Below the pieces are notes generated by a model, which saw only the letters and a list, made by a program, of their open reading frames with translations, did not search any database and was not told where the DNA came from. From Flagellimonas aequoris (GTDB taxonomy: Bacteria > Bacteroidota > Bacteroidia > Flavobacteriales > Flavobacteriaceae): DNA of 64,000 nucleotides. The position numbers were made by a program, and so were the translations under genes. The first letter of the stretch is position 1, and every line of letters starts with the position of its first letter. The stretch is from assembly GCF_003584165.1 (NCBI RefSeq), contig NZ_QXFJ01000008.1, positions 62,001-126,000 on the forward strand. Reading direction: 5' to 3'. This document shows positions 17,686 to 27,120 of this stretch, piece by piece.

Positions 17686-17734
17686 TCCACAGAGGACATG
17701 GCCTACAATTTATTTTTATAAACCAAAAAATGCA

Positions 17735-19144
17735 ATGGAAGAGAACTTTAGGGATTCCATAGGCACAATCACAGAAGAAGGTAAAAGGGCGTGGATTTTT
17801 CCAAAAAAACCCAGTGGACGGTATTATGATTACCGGAAGTACGTTAGTTACTTCTTACTGATTTTTTTGATAACAGCTCCCTTTATCAAGATCAAGGGCC
17901 ATCAGTTTTTGATGTTCAATGTATTGGAGCGCCGCTTCAATATCTTTGGATTTCCATTCTGGCCCCAAGATTTCCACTTGGTGGTGATTTCCATGATCAT
18001 CGGGGTTATTTTTATTGCACTGTTCACAGTGGCCTACGGCCGTATATTTTGCGGATGGATGTGTCCCCAGACCATCTTTTTGGAAATGGTCTTTCGCCGT
18101 ATCGAATATTGGATTGATGGCGATCGCGGTGCCCAAATGCGATTGGCCAAAGCCCCATGGAATGGCGAAAAGATCAGGAAAAGAGTGCTGAAATGGATTA
18201 TATTTTTCATCATTTCCTTTTTCATTGCAAACGTATTTTTGGCCTATTTGATCGGTAGCGATAAATTACTCGCTTACATCACCGACGGTCCCATGGCGCA
18301 CCTTGGTACTATGGTTCCTTTATTGATTTTTACCGGGGTGTTCTACTTCATCTTTGCGTGGTTTAGGGAGCAGGTTTGTATCATAGCCTGCCCTTATGGT
18401 AGATTGCAAGGGGTGCTTTTGGACAACAAATCCATAGTAGTGGCCTACGACCATAAACGGGGCGAGGCAGAAAACGGCCGAAAGAAGTTTAGAAAGAATG
18501 AAGACCGTGAGGCTTTAGGCTATGGAGATTGTATCGATTGTTTCCAGTGCGTACATGTGTGCCCAACGGGTATCGATATTAGGAATGGAACACAATTGGA
18601 ATGTGTGAACTGTACGGCCTGTATCGATGAGTGCGACCATATCATGGACAGCATCAACAAACCAAGGGGACTTATTCGCTACGCGAGTGAGGATGAGATT
18701 ACCAAAAAGGACAAGTTCAAGTTTACCGCTCGTATGAAGGGGTATACCGCTGTACTTGTTGTATTGGTAGGCATATTGATCGGGATGCTTTTCCTTAGGA
18801 ACGAGGTGGAGGCCAACGTGTTGAGGTTGCCGGGTCAGTTGTATGAAAGAAAGGACAACAATATCATCAGTAATGTGTACACCTACAAATTGGTGAACAA
18901 GACCACCAAGGACATTCCGGATGTATCTTTCAAGTTGATGTCGCATAGTGGAGAGATCAAGATGGTGTCCCAGGACAAGTTTACCGTTCCTGCAGAGCAA
19001 CTGTCAGAAGGAACGTTGTTTATTGAGATCAATGCATCGGCATTAACTGGGGACAAGGACAAGTTGAAAATAGGAGTGTACAGTGGTGATAAACTTATTG
19101 AAACCACGGTGACCCAGTTTTTGGCACCACGGAGTTACAATTAA
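17735..19144 (+). CDS. ccoG: CcoG polyferredoxin-like assembly protein
   Basis: The 469-aa membrane iron-sulfur protein has helices near residues 35-55, 85-105, 155-175 and 195-215, then another near 335-355. It carries FCGWMCPQ and a ferredoxin pair, CIDCFQCVHVCP and CVNCTACIDEC. An Ig-like periplasmic domain makes up the C-terminus. CcoG reduces Cu(II) during cbb3 maturation. The ATG is preceded by 49 nt with no obvious promoter or terminator, so it continues the oxidase operon. Confidence 0.95.
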   Translation: MEENFRDSIGTITEEGKRAWIFPKKPSGRYYDYRKYVSYFLLIFLITAPFIKIKGHQFLMFNVLERRFNIFGFPFWPQDFHLVVISMIIGVIFIALFTVAYGRIFCGWMCPQTIFLEMVFRRIEYWIDGDRGAQMRLAKAPWNGEKIRKRVLKWIIFFIISFFIANVFLAYLIGSDKLLAYITDGPMAHLGTMVPLLIFTGVFYFIFAWFREQVCIIACPYGRLQGVLLDNKSIVVAYDHKRGEAENGRKKFRKNEDREALGYGDCIDCFQCVHVCPTGIDIRNGTQLECVNCTACIDECDHIMDSINKPRGLIRYASEDEITKKDKFKFTARMKGYTAVLVVLVGILIGMLFLRNEVEANVLRLPGQLYERKDNNIISNVYTYKLVNKTTKDIPDVSFKLMSHSGEIKMVSQDKFTVPAEQLSEGTLFIEINASALTGDKDKLKIGVYSGDKLIETTVTQFLAPRSYN

Positions 19145-19155
19145 AAAATAATGAA

Positions 19156-19602
19156 ATGAAAATAAATTGGGGAACAGGCATCGTGTTGGCATTTATCGGC
19201 TTTATAGGCTTCATCCTATTTTTTGTAATCAGGATGAGCACCGATGATAGGGCCAATCACGATTTGGTGACGGAGGAATATTACAAGGAGGAACTATCCT
19301 ATCAAAAACAGATAGATGCCTCGGAATCGGCTACCGAAATGAACGCCAACCTAAAGGTTGAAAAAACGGATGAAGGTTTGTTGATTTCCTTTCCGGAGCG
19401 CTTCGACCCCAAAAAGATAACAGGAACAGTGTCCCTATATAGACCGTCTAACAAGCACTTGGATTCCAACTTTCCTATAAGTTTGTCCAATACACATTTG
19501 CTCATACCTGACAATCGCTTGGTAGACGGTCGCTGGGACATTACCATAAACTGGCAATACGAAGGTAAGCCCTTTTTACATAAAGAGAAACTGACCTATT
19601 GA
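19156..19602 (+). CDS. ccoH: FixH/CcoH-family protein
   Basis: This 148-aa protein has one N-terminal membrane helix (about residues 5-27) followed by the FixH pattern of NHDLVTEEYYKEELSYQKQID and a beta-rich periplasmic domain. CcoH is required for stable assembly of cbb3 oxidase. It lies 11 nt after ccoG and abuts the next gene, as in standard ccoGHIS clusters. Confidence 0.92.
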   Translation: MKINWGTGIVLAFIGFIGFILFFVIRMSTDDRANHDLVTEEYYKEELSYQKQIDASESATEMNANLKVEKTDEGLLISFPERFDPKKITGTVSLYRPSNKHLDSNFPISLSNTHLLIPDNRLVDGRWDITINWQYEGKPFLHKEKLTY

Positions 19603-19604
19603 TT

Positions 19605-20315
19605 ATGTTGACCTCCGCGTTGGTATTGGGATTATTGGGAAGCTTGCACTGCTTGGGCATGTGCGGCCCTATTGCTTTTATGCTGCCCCTGGACCATGAA
19701 AACGTGGCAAAGAAAACAGTTCAGCTTTCAATTTACCACGCGGGAAGATTGTTGGCCTACGGCATTATCGGAATACTGTTCGGGTTCCTTGGTAAGGGGC
19801 TGTCCCTTTTCGGGATGCAGCAAAAACTGTCCATAGGCATAGGAGTGCTCATGATTTTGTTGGTCCTCATCCCCAGTAAATATTTGAACGGCCATAAAAT
19901 TTTGACTCCCATTTATTCCATATTGGGAAAAGTGAAATCCAAACTTGGGGGTGAACTTAAGAAAAAGACCCCCGATGCCTTTTTGACCATCGGTTTTCTA
20001 AATGGCTTTTTGCCCTGTGGGCTCGTGTACATGGCCCTCTTGGGAGCCATTGCATTGGGAGGGCCATTACAGGGAGGTCTTTATATGGTTCTGTTCGGAT
20101 TGGGAACGGTCCCATTGATGTCCTTAGTGGTCTATTCCAAAGGAATGTTTAGCAATTCCATCAAATTTAAGATCCAAAAATTGATTCCCGTATTTGTGGT
20201 GCTCATTGGTATTTTGTTTATTGTACGGGGACTTGGTCTTGGGATTCCCTATGTGTCCCCAAAACCAATGTCCACAGGTTCTGTAACAGCGACCATAGAA
20301 TGCCATCAACCCTAA
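19605..20315 (+). CDS. TauE/SafE-UreH-like membrane protein in the cco operon
   Basis: The 236-aa protein has about six helices. Paired motifs GSLHCLGMCGP (N-terminal) and GFLPCGLVY (middle) are typical of the UreH/DsbD-like branch of the sulfite-exporter superfamily that accompanies cco genes. A role in metal, probably copper, or thiol delivery to the oxidase is inferred from the cysteines and from the neighbourhood. The ATG at 19605 is chosen over an in-frame TTG at 19599 that would overlap the ccoH stop. Confidence 0.85.
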   Translation: MLTSALVLGLLGSLHCLGMCGPIAFMLPLDHENVAKKTVQLSIYHAGRLLAYGIIGILFGFLGKGLSLFGMQQKLSIGIGVLMILLVLIPSKYLNGHKILTPIYSILGKVKSKLGGELKKKTPDAFLTIGFLNGFLPCGLVYMALLGAIALGGPLQGGLYMVLFGLGTVPLMSLVVYSKGMFSNSIKFKIQKLIPVFVVLIGILFIVRGLGLGIPYVSPKPMSTGSVTATIECHQP

Positions 20316-20331
20316 AATCTATATATCCAAA

Positions 20332-21600
20332 GTGAAAATAACAACAGCTGAAGAAGCGGTACGTGTAGTAAAATCAGGAGACAGAGTATTTTTTCAAGGG
20401 GCGGCCATGACCCCGAATGTTATTATAGATGCTCTTTGTGACAGACACACGGAAATCGACGATATTGAAATTGTATCCATCCACACCGAAGGAGAGGCCA
20501 GATATACGCAAGCGCCCTGTAACACCAGTTTTCGTCTCAACAGTCTATTTGTTGGGGGAAATGTGCGCAAGTTCGTAAACCAATTTCGCGGGGATTATGT
20601 TCCTATTTTTTTGAGCGAGATCCATTTGTTGTTCCGTAGGAACATCATTCCTTTGGATGTGGCATTTATCCAGGTTTCACCACCGGATAAGCACGGATAT
20701 TGCTCCTTGGGCGTGTCCGTGGATGTTACCCTTCCTGCCATTGAAATGGCTAAGACGGTCGTGGCACAAATCAACCCGAAAGTGCCAAGGACGCATGGCG
20801 ATGGTATCATCCATATCAGCCATATCAACTATGCCGTTGAGGTGGATCATCCTATCCATGAGCATGAACCCACGGAAATTTCCGAAGTGGAAAGACAGAT
20901 CGGGTACCACGTGGCCTCTTTGATTGAGGATGGCGCTACCCTTCAAATGGGAATCGGTAATATTCCCAATGCGGTACTTTCCAACTTGGAAAATCATAAA
21001 AGATTGGGTATCCATACCGAAATGTTCTCCGATGGTATCCTGCCGCTCATTGAACAGGGGGTCATCACAGGGGAAGAGAAAAAGGTAAAACAGGGCAAGA
21101 TCGTAAGCTGTTTTGCCGTAGGATCTCGGAAACTTTATGATTTTATTGATGACAATCCCCTTTGCGATTTCAAGGAGGCTGCCTACACGAATGATACGGC
21201 GGTTATCCGAAAAAATCCAAAGGTTACGGCCATCAACAGTGCCATCGAAATTGACCTTACCGGTCAGGTTTGCGCTGATACGATAGGGTTTAAACAATTC
21301 TCCGGTGTTGGGGGCCAAATGGACTTTATACGGGGGGCATCGCTTTCCAAAGGTGGCAAGCCCATTATCGCCATGCCTTCCATCACCAATAAAGGAGTTT
21401 CCAAGATTGCACCGTTTCTGCAACAAGGTGCCGGGGTGACAACCACACGGGCCCACGTGCATTATGTAGCTACAGAATATGGGGTGGTGGACTTGTATGG
21501 CAAGAGCCTACAACAACGGGCCAAGGCCCTTACATCCATAGCACATCCTAACCATAGGGAAGCATTGGAGAAAGCAGCTTTCGAAAGGTTCAACGGTTAA
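20332..21600 (+). CDS. Acetyl-CoA hydrolase/CoA-transferase family enzyme
   Basis: The 422-aa protein belongs to the acetyl-CoA hydrolase/4-hydroxybutyrate CoA-transferase family. Visible motifs include LQMGIGNIPNAVL and a C-terminal HYVATEYGVVDLYGKS. The catalytic Glu is probably the one in TEYG or nearby. It moves CoA between acids, with acetate a likely partner. It starts at a GTG 16 nt after the preceding gene and ends before a strong terminator, so it appears to be the last gene of the cbb3 operon. The true substrate is not readable. Confidence 0.85.
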   Translation: MKITTAEEAVRVVKSGDRVFFQGAAMTPNVIIDALCDRHTEIDDIEIVSIHTEGEARYTQAPCNTSFRLNSLFVGGNVRKFVNQFRGDYVPIFLSEIHLLFRRNIIPLDVAFIQVSPPDKHGYCSLGVSVDVTLPAIEMAKTVVAQINPKVPRTHGDGIIHISHINYAVEVDHPIHEHEPTEISEVERQIGYHVASLIEDGATLQMGIGNIPNAVLSNLENHKRLGIHTEMFSDGILPLIEQGVITGEEKKVKQGKIVSCFAVGSRKLYDFIDDNPLCDFKEAAYTNDTAVIRKNPKVTAINSAIEIDLTGQVCADTIGFKQFSGVGGQMDFIRGASLSKGGKPIIAMPSITNKGVSKIAPFLQQGAGVTTTRAHVHYVATEYGVVDLYGKSLQQRAKALTSIAHPNHREALEKAAFERFNG

Positions 21601-21620
21601 ACATCAACCAAAAGCATAAA

Positions 21621-21655
21621 AAAAGGGGACAATTCCAAAAAATTGTCCCCTTTCT
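21621..21655. terminator. Bidirectional terminator between the cco operon and the hemN-uspA operon
   Basis: A 13-bp perfect stem AAAGGGGACAATT (21622-21634) / AATTGTCCCCTTT (21641-21653) has a 6-nt loop and flanking A and T runs. It lies between convergent genes. Confidence 0.88.
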
Positions 21656-21689
21656 TGAATTACATGAAACCAATCAAAAATGCAATCCA

Positions 21690-22511
21690 TTAGATTTTAA
21701 ACGTGATCACGGGAGCTTCGGAATGGTTTGCTATGTCCTCTCCAATGCTGCCCATGAAGAAATGCGAAAGGCCTCTTCTACCGTGGGTAGGGATTCCGAT
21801 AAGATCGGCGGAAACCTTGTCACAATAGTTGAGTACTCCCTTTTCAACGGTGTAGTCATTGTAAATTTCTACTTGCAATCCCATGCCGGCTGCATCCAAA
21901 AATTTGGAAATTTTGTCATAGGCATCGCCAGTACTCAAAAATTCATCCCCTGGGGTGTTGATGTAGACCAAATGGAATTTTGACTTGAGCAAGTCCGACA
22001 TTTCTTTGGCCTTTTTTAAGGCAGGAAGGCTTTCTTCCTCAAAATCGCTCGCAAATACAAAGGTCCTGGGTTGAAAATCCTCAACGTCGCCTTTGATGAC
22101 CAAAACAGGGACATCGGAAGTCCTTACCACCCTTTCGGTATTGGAACCGATAAAGATTTCCTGAAGGCCATCGGCGCCATGAGATCCCATTACAATGAGG
22201 TCTGCTTTGTGTTTTTCGGCAATTTCGTTCACTTCGCTGAAGACTTTGTAGTGTTTGATCACCGGGGTTACCTTGATGTCCTTCAAATAGGGTTTGTTCA
22301 AAAAGTCGGTGAATCTTTTTTCTCCGATTTTGATAAGATGTACCACCTGTTCTTGGGAAATATAGCCCGATTCACCCATAATGGCGGGCGAAAGCTCCAG
22401 CATGTGCAACACCAATAGTTCGGCCCCATGCTCTTTAGCCAGTGAGGCGGCAACTTTTAGTGCCTTTTCGGATTGATTTGAAAAATCAACGGGTACAATT
22501 ATACTTTTCAT
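21690..22511 (-). CDS. Tandem universal stress protein (UspA family)
   Basis: The 273-aa protein has two Usp domains. Both have the ATP-type loop: MGSHGADGLQEIFIGSNTERV in outline (about residues 107-127) and GIPTHGRRGLSHFFMGSIGE near the C-terminus. It follows hemN by 17 nt, so it is expressed from the hemN promoter and its FNR-type site. A role in redox or energy stress is inferred. Confidence 0.92.
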   Translation of the reverse strand: MKSIIVPVDFSNQSEKALKVAASLAKEHGAELLVLHMLELSPAIMGESGYISQEQVVHLIKIGEKRFTDFLNKPYLKDIKVTPVIKHYKVFSEVNEIAEKHKADLIVMGSHGADGLQEIFIGSNTERVVRTSDVPVLVIKGDVEDFQPRTFVFASDFEEESLPALKKAKEMSDLLKSKFHLVYINTPGDEFLSTGDAYDKISKFLDAAGMGLQVEIYNDYTVEKGVLNYCDKVSADLIGIPTHGRRGLSHFFMGSIGEDIANHSEAPVITFKI

Positions 22512-22528
22512 CTTTTTTGTTTTTTAGG

Positions 22529-23887
22529 TTAAACGGTCATGGAAAATATTCGGGTATCTGGTTTTTTTCTATGCAATTTTAAATCAAATGCCATACTGAT
22601 GTTCCTCACAAAAGGCCTGCCTTTTTCGGTCACCCTGATTGTGCTGTCCTCAATTTCGACCAACCCATCGGTTTGCAATTCGGATAGATTGTCTCGAATT
22701 TTTTGAAAATCGGCCACTTGCTCTTCCTCCTCGCTCCATGTGGTGTTGAATTGGCACATGATGTTGAGGATATGCTTTCTCAGGACCTGATCCTCGGAAC
22801 TCAAAATATGTCCCCTAAAAATAGGAATAACTCCATGCGCCACCAAATCTTCGTACTCTTCCACATTCTTCACGTTTTGGGCAAACCCATACCAGCTATC
22901 ACTGATGCTGGATACCCCAAGGCCGATCATCAACCGGGTCTTGGAAGGGGTATAGCCCATAAAGTTTCGGTGTAGGGTGCCGTTCACCAATGCCTTGTAG
23001 AGGTCATCTGTGGGCAATGCAAAATGGTCCATGCCCACATCCTTATAACCAAATTCGGTGAGCATTCTCTTGCCCATTTCATACTGGGCCTTTTTCTCCA
23101 CAGAGGAAGGAAGGTCCGATTCGTTGTAACCCCTTTGTCCGTTTCCTTTTAACCAGGGCACGTGGGCATAACTATAAAACGCAATACGATCGGGTTTTAG
23201 TGCATTGGTCTTGATGATGGTTTGCTCTACATCATCACAATTTTGAAAAGGTAATCCGTAAATGATGTCATGGCCGACAGAGGTATACCCAATCTGTCTG
23301 GCCCATTCCGTTACGTTCTTCACATTCTCGAAGGGTTGAATCCTGTTGATGGCCCGTTGTACCGTTAGGTTGTAATCCTGAACGCCAAAACAGACCCTTC
23401 TGAAACCGACTTCGTACAAAGCCTGCAAATGGGCTTTGGTAGTATTGTTGGGGTGTCCTTCAAAACTAAACTCAATGTCATTGGCCTTTTTGCCCAATTG
23501 AAGAATGCCCTCGACTAACATTTTTAAATGCTCGGGAGAGAAAAATGTGGGAGTGCCGCCCCCCAAATGCAATTCCTTGATCACGGGCTTGGACTCCATA
23601 AGGTCCACATACAATTGCCATTCCTTTAAAACGGCCTTTATATAGGGAACTTCCACCTCGTGTCTTTTGGTGATGCGTTTATGGCACCCACAAAAGGTGC
23701 ACATACTTTCACAAAAGGGGAGGTGTATATAGATGCTGATTCCTTCACTAGGATTTTCCTCAAAGGCCCTCAAAACAGAGGATTGCCATTTTTTTCCGGA
23801 AAAACTGTCCAGGTCCCAATAAGGAACCGTGGGGTAGCTGGTGTACCGAGGACCAGGCACATTGTATTTTTGAACTAATTCACACAT
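22529..23887 (-). CDS. hemN: Oxygen-independent coproporphyrinogen III oxidase
   Basis: This 452-aa radical-SAM enzyme makes protoporphyrinogen IX without oxygen. The cluster motif is C59-x3-C63-x2-C66-x-C68 in PFCESMCTFCGC. GGGTP and the HemN start PGPRYTSYPT are present, so this is true HemN and not the HemW haem chaperone. It provides haem for the cbb3 oxidase when oxygen is scarce, which fits its FNR-type promoter. The uspA gene follows in the same operon. Confidence 0.95.
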   Translation of the reverse strand: MCELVQKYNVPGPRYTSYPTVPYWDLDSFSGKKWQSSVLRAFEENPSEGISIYIHLPFCESMCTFCGCHKRITKRHEVEVPYIKAVLKEWQLYVDLMESKPVIKELHLGGGTPTFFSPEHLKMLVEGILQLGKKANDIEFSFEGHPNNTTKAHLQALYEVGFRRVCFGVQDYNLTVQRAINRIQPFENVKNVTEWARQIGYTSVGHDIIYGLPFQNCDDVEQTIIKTNALKPDRIAFYSYAHVPWLKGNGQRGYNESDLPSSVEKKAQYEMGKRMLTEFGYKDVGMDHFALPTDDLYKALVNGTLHRNFMGYTPSKTRLMIGLGVSSISDSWYGFAQNVKNVEEYEDLVAHGVIPIFRGHILSSEDQVLRKHILNIMCQFNTTWSEEEEQVADFQKIRDNLSELQTDGLVEIEDSTIRVTEKGRPFVRNISMAFDLKLHRKKPDTRIFSMTV

Positions 23888-23912
23888 TGGTGCATACCTT
23901 TACATTATAGTC

Positions 23913-23955
23913 CAAAATTACCTTGGGGAGTTCTTTCAAAATATGACAAATGTCA
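23913..23955 (-). promoter_or_regulatory. FNR-type site and promoter for hemN-uspA
   Basis: The palindrome TGACAAATGTCA (23944-23955) is followed on the minus strand by 23 nt and a perfect -7 box TAATTTTG (plus 23913-23920). The hemN ATG lies 25 nt further on. Confidence 0.83.
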
Positions 23956-23994
23956 GTGTCAGGCCAAAACGGGCCACTTATTGGGCTAGTTGGC

Positions 23995-24037
23995 TGACAA
24001 CTATCATATTTTCAGGATATGGGAGATTGTAAATTTA
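23995..24037 (+). promoter_or_regulatory. FNR-type site and promoter for the GCS2-CBS gene
   Basis: The palindrome TGACAACTATCA (23995-24006) is followed by 23 nt and the -7 box TAAATTTA (24030-24037). It lies 39 nt from the hemN palindrome, in the same divergent spacer. Confidence 0.78.
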
Positions 24038-24070
24038 TAGAATTGCAAAAGAAGTCCAAATGCTATTCCC

Positions 24071-25915
24071 ATGGGAGAACATATAGTTGCAAGCCAGTTT
24101 GATGAGAAGGAGCGCAAAGCCTTTGTACGGCATTTGATTGACGATATCAAGGCCTTGGAACTTATGATCCAAGAAGGACTCATAGAAAATGATGTGGTCC
24201 GAATCGGTGCCGAGCAGGAAATGTGCCTGATCAACCAAGACTACCGTCCTGCTCCAAGATCTTTGGAGGTCATAGAGGCGTTGAACGATCCCCATTTTAC
24301 CACCGAATTGGCCAGCTATAATCTGGAGGCCAATCTTGACCCCGTTGTCCTGGAAAAGAAATGCTTCCATTTTGTACAACAACAGTTGGAAGGACTATTG
24401 AACAAAGCCAATGCAAAGGCCTCCGCTGTGGGTGCCAAAATATTGTTGACGGGCATTCTTCCCACCATAAGCAAGGATGAACTGGGGATGGATTTTATGA
24501 CCCCTATACCGCGATATTATCGAATCAATGATATTTTGAAGGCTTGGAGAGGGGACGATTTTTCCGTGCGGATCAAGGGGGTGGATGAATTGTCGCTTCA
24601 CCATGATTCGGTTCTTTTTGAGGCCTGTAATACCAGTTTTCAGTTGCATTTGCAGATTGCCCCGGAAGATTTCATTAAAAGTTACAATTGGGCACAGGCC
24701 ATTTCGGGTCCCGTGCTAGGGGTCTGTTGTAATTCACCCCTGCTTTTAGGAAGAGAACTTTGGCGAGAGACCCGTATTGCCCTGTTCCAACAAAGTCTGG
24801 ATACCCGAAAATGGACCAAAGCGGTAAAAGAACAAGTGGCCCGCGTGGGCTTTGGTGAACATTGGCAAAAGGATTCCGCAGCCGAAATTTTCAAGCAGGA
24901 CATATCCACACACCGCATATTGCTTACCAAACCCATTGAACCCTATTCCACGGAACTTTTAAAAGAGGGTAGAGTGCCCAAGTTGGAGGCGTTACATCTC
25001 TTCAATAGTACCATATACCGCTGGAACCGTCCCTGCTATGGTGTTGGAAATGGAAAGCCACACTTGAGGATCGAGAATCGGTACATACCCTCTGGCCCGA
25101 CCGTTATTGATGAGATGGCCAATTTTGCCTTTTGGGTGGGGCTGATGGCCGGAAGGCCCCAACAGTTTGATGATATGCCGTCCATTATGGATTTTAGGGA
25201 GGCCAAACTTAATTTTTTGAGGGCGGCCATGAACGGAAGGCAGGCCATGTTCTCGTGGCTAGGCAGAGCCGTAACGGCAAAAAAACTGGCCAAGGAGGAA
25301 CTTTTACCGATTGCCTATGCTGGTTTAAGAAAGTTCGATATCGATGAAAAGGATATCAGTAGACTGCTGGGGGTAATCGAGGCAAGGATCAGAAATGGTA
25401 CGGGAGCTGAATGGCAGATCAAGAATTTCAGAGGCCTTCGGAACCAAATGAAATTGGACAGCGCCATCGTACAATTGACCAAGGCGATGCACAAGAATCA
25501 GGAGACCCGACTCCCCGTGCATGAATGGAAGCCCATCGAAGGGATGGCCCAGACCAAAGAAACATTTCATTGGGTAAGCCAGATCATGAGCACCAAACTC
25601 ATGAAACTCTACGAGGACGATTATGCCAATCTGGCCGTGGCCATCATGCAGTGGAACAACATTCACCACCTTCCCGTGGAAAATGGCAAAGGGGAATTAG
25701 TAGGTTTGCTCACATGGAGCCATATCGAAAAATTGGAAAAACTGGATAAGCATGAAGCCAAAGTATCGGACATTATGATCAAGGAGGTCATCACTGTACA
25801 GCCCAAAACAGAAATAGAAACCGCTAAAAAATTGATGAAGGACCATCAAATAGGATGTCTTCCGGTGTGTGTGGAAAACCACATAGTAGGCATCATCAGC
25901 AAAGTAGATCTGTAA
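24071..25915 (+). CDS. GCS2-like carboxylate-amine ligase fused to CBS domains
   Basis: The 614-aa protein begins with a glutamate-cysteine-ligase-like (GCS2) domain of about 470 residues: GAEQEMCLINQDYRPAP is the Glu/ATP-binding start, and HDSVLFEACNTSFQLHLQ follows. A CBS pair (about residues 510-614) ends the protein, with the second copy reading IMIKEVITVQPKTEIETAKKLM in outline. CBS domains usually bind adenine nucleotides, so ligase activity may follow energy charge. The amino acid substrate is unknown; glutathione synthesis is not implied. It has an FNR-type promoter. The next gene starts 2 nt after its stop. Confidence 0.82.
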   Translation: MGEHIVASQFDEKERKAFVRHLIDDIKALELMIQEGLIENDVVRIGAEQEMCLINQDYRPAPRSLEVIEALNDPHFTTELASYNLEANLDPVVLEKKCFHFVQQQLEGLLNKANAKASAVGAKILLTGILPTISKDELGMDFMTPIPRYYRINDILKAWRGDDFSVRIKGVDELSLHHDSVLFEACNTSFQLHLQIAPEDFIKSYNWAQAISGPVLGVCCNSPLLLGRELWRETRIALFQQSLDTRKWTKAVKEQVARVGFGEHWQKDSAAEIFKQDISTHRILLTKPIEPYSTELLKEGRVPKLEALHLFNSTIYRWNRPCYGVGNGKPHLRIENRYIPSGPTVIDEMANFAFWVGLMAGRPQQFDDMPSIMDFREAKLNFLRAAMNGRQAMFSWLGRAVTAKKLAKEELLPIAYAGLRKFDIDEKDISRLLGVIEARIRNGTGAEWQIKNFRGLRNQMKLDSAIVQLTKAMHKNQETRLPVHEWKPIEGMAQTKETFHWVSQIMSTKLMKLYEDDYANLAVAIMQWNNIHHLPVENGKGELVGLLTWSHIEKLEKLDKHEAKVSDIMIKEVITVQPKTEIETAKKLMKDHQIGCLPVCVENHIVGIISKVDL

Positions 25916-25917
25916 GT

Positions 25918-27120
25918 ATGTCAAAAGTTCATAGTATAGCACTGGATGAAACCATGGAGGTAGATCGCGTTCTCGACCATTTACAGGGCAAATCGAGAGG
26001 GCCTACCGTGGTCTTTTTTGGAGGCATCCACGGAAATGAACCCGCGGGAGTGTTCGCCCTTCGGCATGTTTTTAAAGAAATACGGTCCAAACATATTCCC
26101 ATTCATGGAGAGGTATATGCCATTACAGGGAATCTGGGGGCCTTGGAGCGAAGTATGCGATACCAGCAGGAAGACCTGAACAGGATTTGGTTTCCGGAGC
26201 GGATAAGCACCATTATGGATGAGAGGCAGGTTCAGCATGCGGAAGAAGATGAATTGAAGCACCTTTACAATCTGCTCCGGGATATTTTGGAAAATGGAAA
26301 GCCCCCTTTTTATTTTTTGGACCTTCATACCACTTCCAGTGACACTACCCCGTTTATGGTCATGAACGACAGTCTGTTGAACAGGAAGTATGCGTCTCAC
26401 TATCCTTTGCCCATTATTTTGGGAATCGAGGAATATTTGGAAGGGGCGCTCCTCAGTTACATCAACGAACTGGGTTATGTGTCCCTAGGTTTTGAAAGTG
26501 GGCAGCACAATGATGGCAAGGCCATCCAAAACTGTATCGATTTTATCCGATATTCTTTGGCCCTCACCGAAACCGTAGCCATTTCGGAAAAGGAGAAAAA
26601 GAAATTGAAAGGGGCTATTTCAGCTATTGATGGAGTGCCCCATAGGTTTTACGAAATCTATCACCAACACCTTATTAGCCCACAAAGTGATTTTAAAATG
26701 CTCCCCGGATTTGTGAATTTTCAGGAGATTCCCAAAGGGAAAAGTATTGCCTTGGTGCATGGGGAAGAGTTGAAAACAAGGAAACGGCGACAAATCTTCA
26801 TGCCCCTTTACCAAGAGCAGGGCAATGAAGGATTTTATTTTATTCGACCTATTCCCAAAGTTCTTTTATGGATATCCAAAGAATTGAGAAGGTTCAAAGT
26901 GGATCATTTGTTGGTTAGATTGCCCGGGGTGAAATGGAAGTCCAAGGTAAAGGATACTTTAGTCGTTGACCAAAGGGTAGCGCGTTTTTTTGCCAAATCA
27001 TTTTTCCACTTGTTGGGATACAGGGCCCGAAAGTTTGATGAGACCCACCTCGTTGCAAAGAACAGGGAACGAGCTTCAAAATCCCAAGACTATAAAGAAA
27101 CAGGTTGGTTCAAAGCATAA
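25918..27120 (+). CDS. AstE/AspA-like zinc deacylase
   Basis: This 400-aa M14-like zinc hydrolase belongs to the succinylglutamate desuccinylase/aspartoacylase family. The zinc motif is GGIHGNEPAG (H and E ligands) and the third ligand probably lies in LDLHTTSSDTTPF. The ATG at 25918 is chosen because an upstream in-frame extension would overlap the previous gene. It is translationally coupled to the GCS2-CBS gene. The pair may form and cleave an N-acyl or isopeptide bond in the same metabolite; this is inference. Confidence 0.83.
   Translation: MSKVHSIALDETMEVDRVLDHLQGKSRGPTVVFFGGIHGNEPAGVFALRHVFKEIRSKHIPIHGEVYAITGNLGALERSMRYQQEDLNRIWFPERISTIMDERQVQHAEEDELKHLYNLLRDILENGKPPFYFLDLHTTSSDTTPFMVMNDSLLNRKYASHYPLPIILGIEEYLEGALLSYINELGYVSLGFESGQHNDGKAIQNCIDFIRYSLALTETVAISEKEKKKLKGAISAIDGVPHRFYEIYHQHLISPQSDFKMLPGFVNFQEIPKGKSIALVHGEELKTRKRRQIFMPLYQEQGNEGFYFIRPIPKVLLWISKELRRFKVDHLLVRLPGVKWKSKVKDTLVVDQRVARFFAKSFFHLLGYRARKFDETHLVAKNRERASKSQDYKETGWFKA

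Noticed and set aside
23944..23955. The hemN palindrome also driving the opposite (plus) direction
   Set aside because: Counting 23 nt rightward gives TATTGGGC, not a TAnnTTTG box; a separate palindrome at 23995 serves that side.
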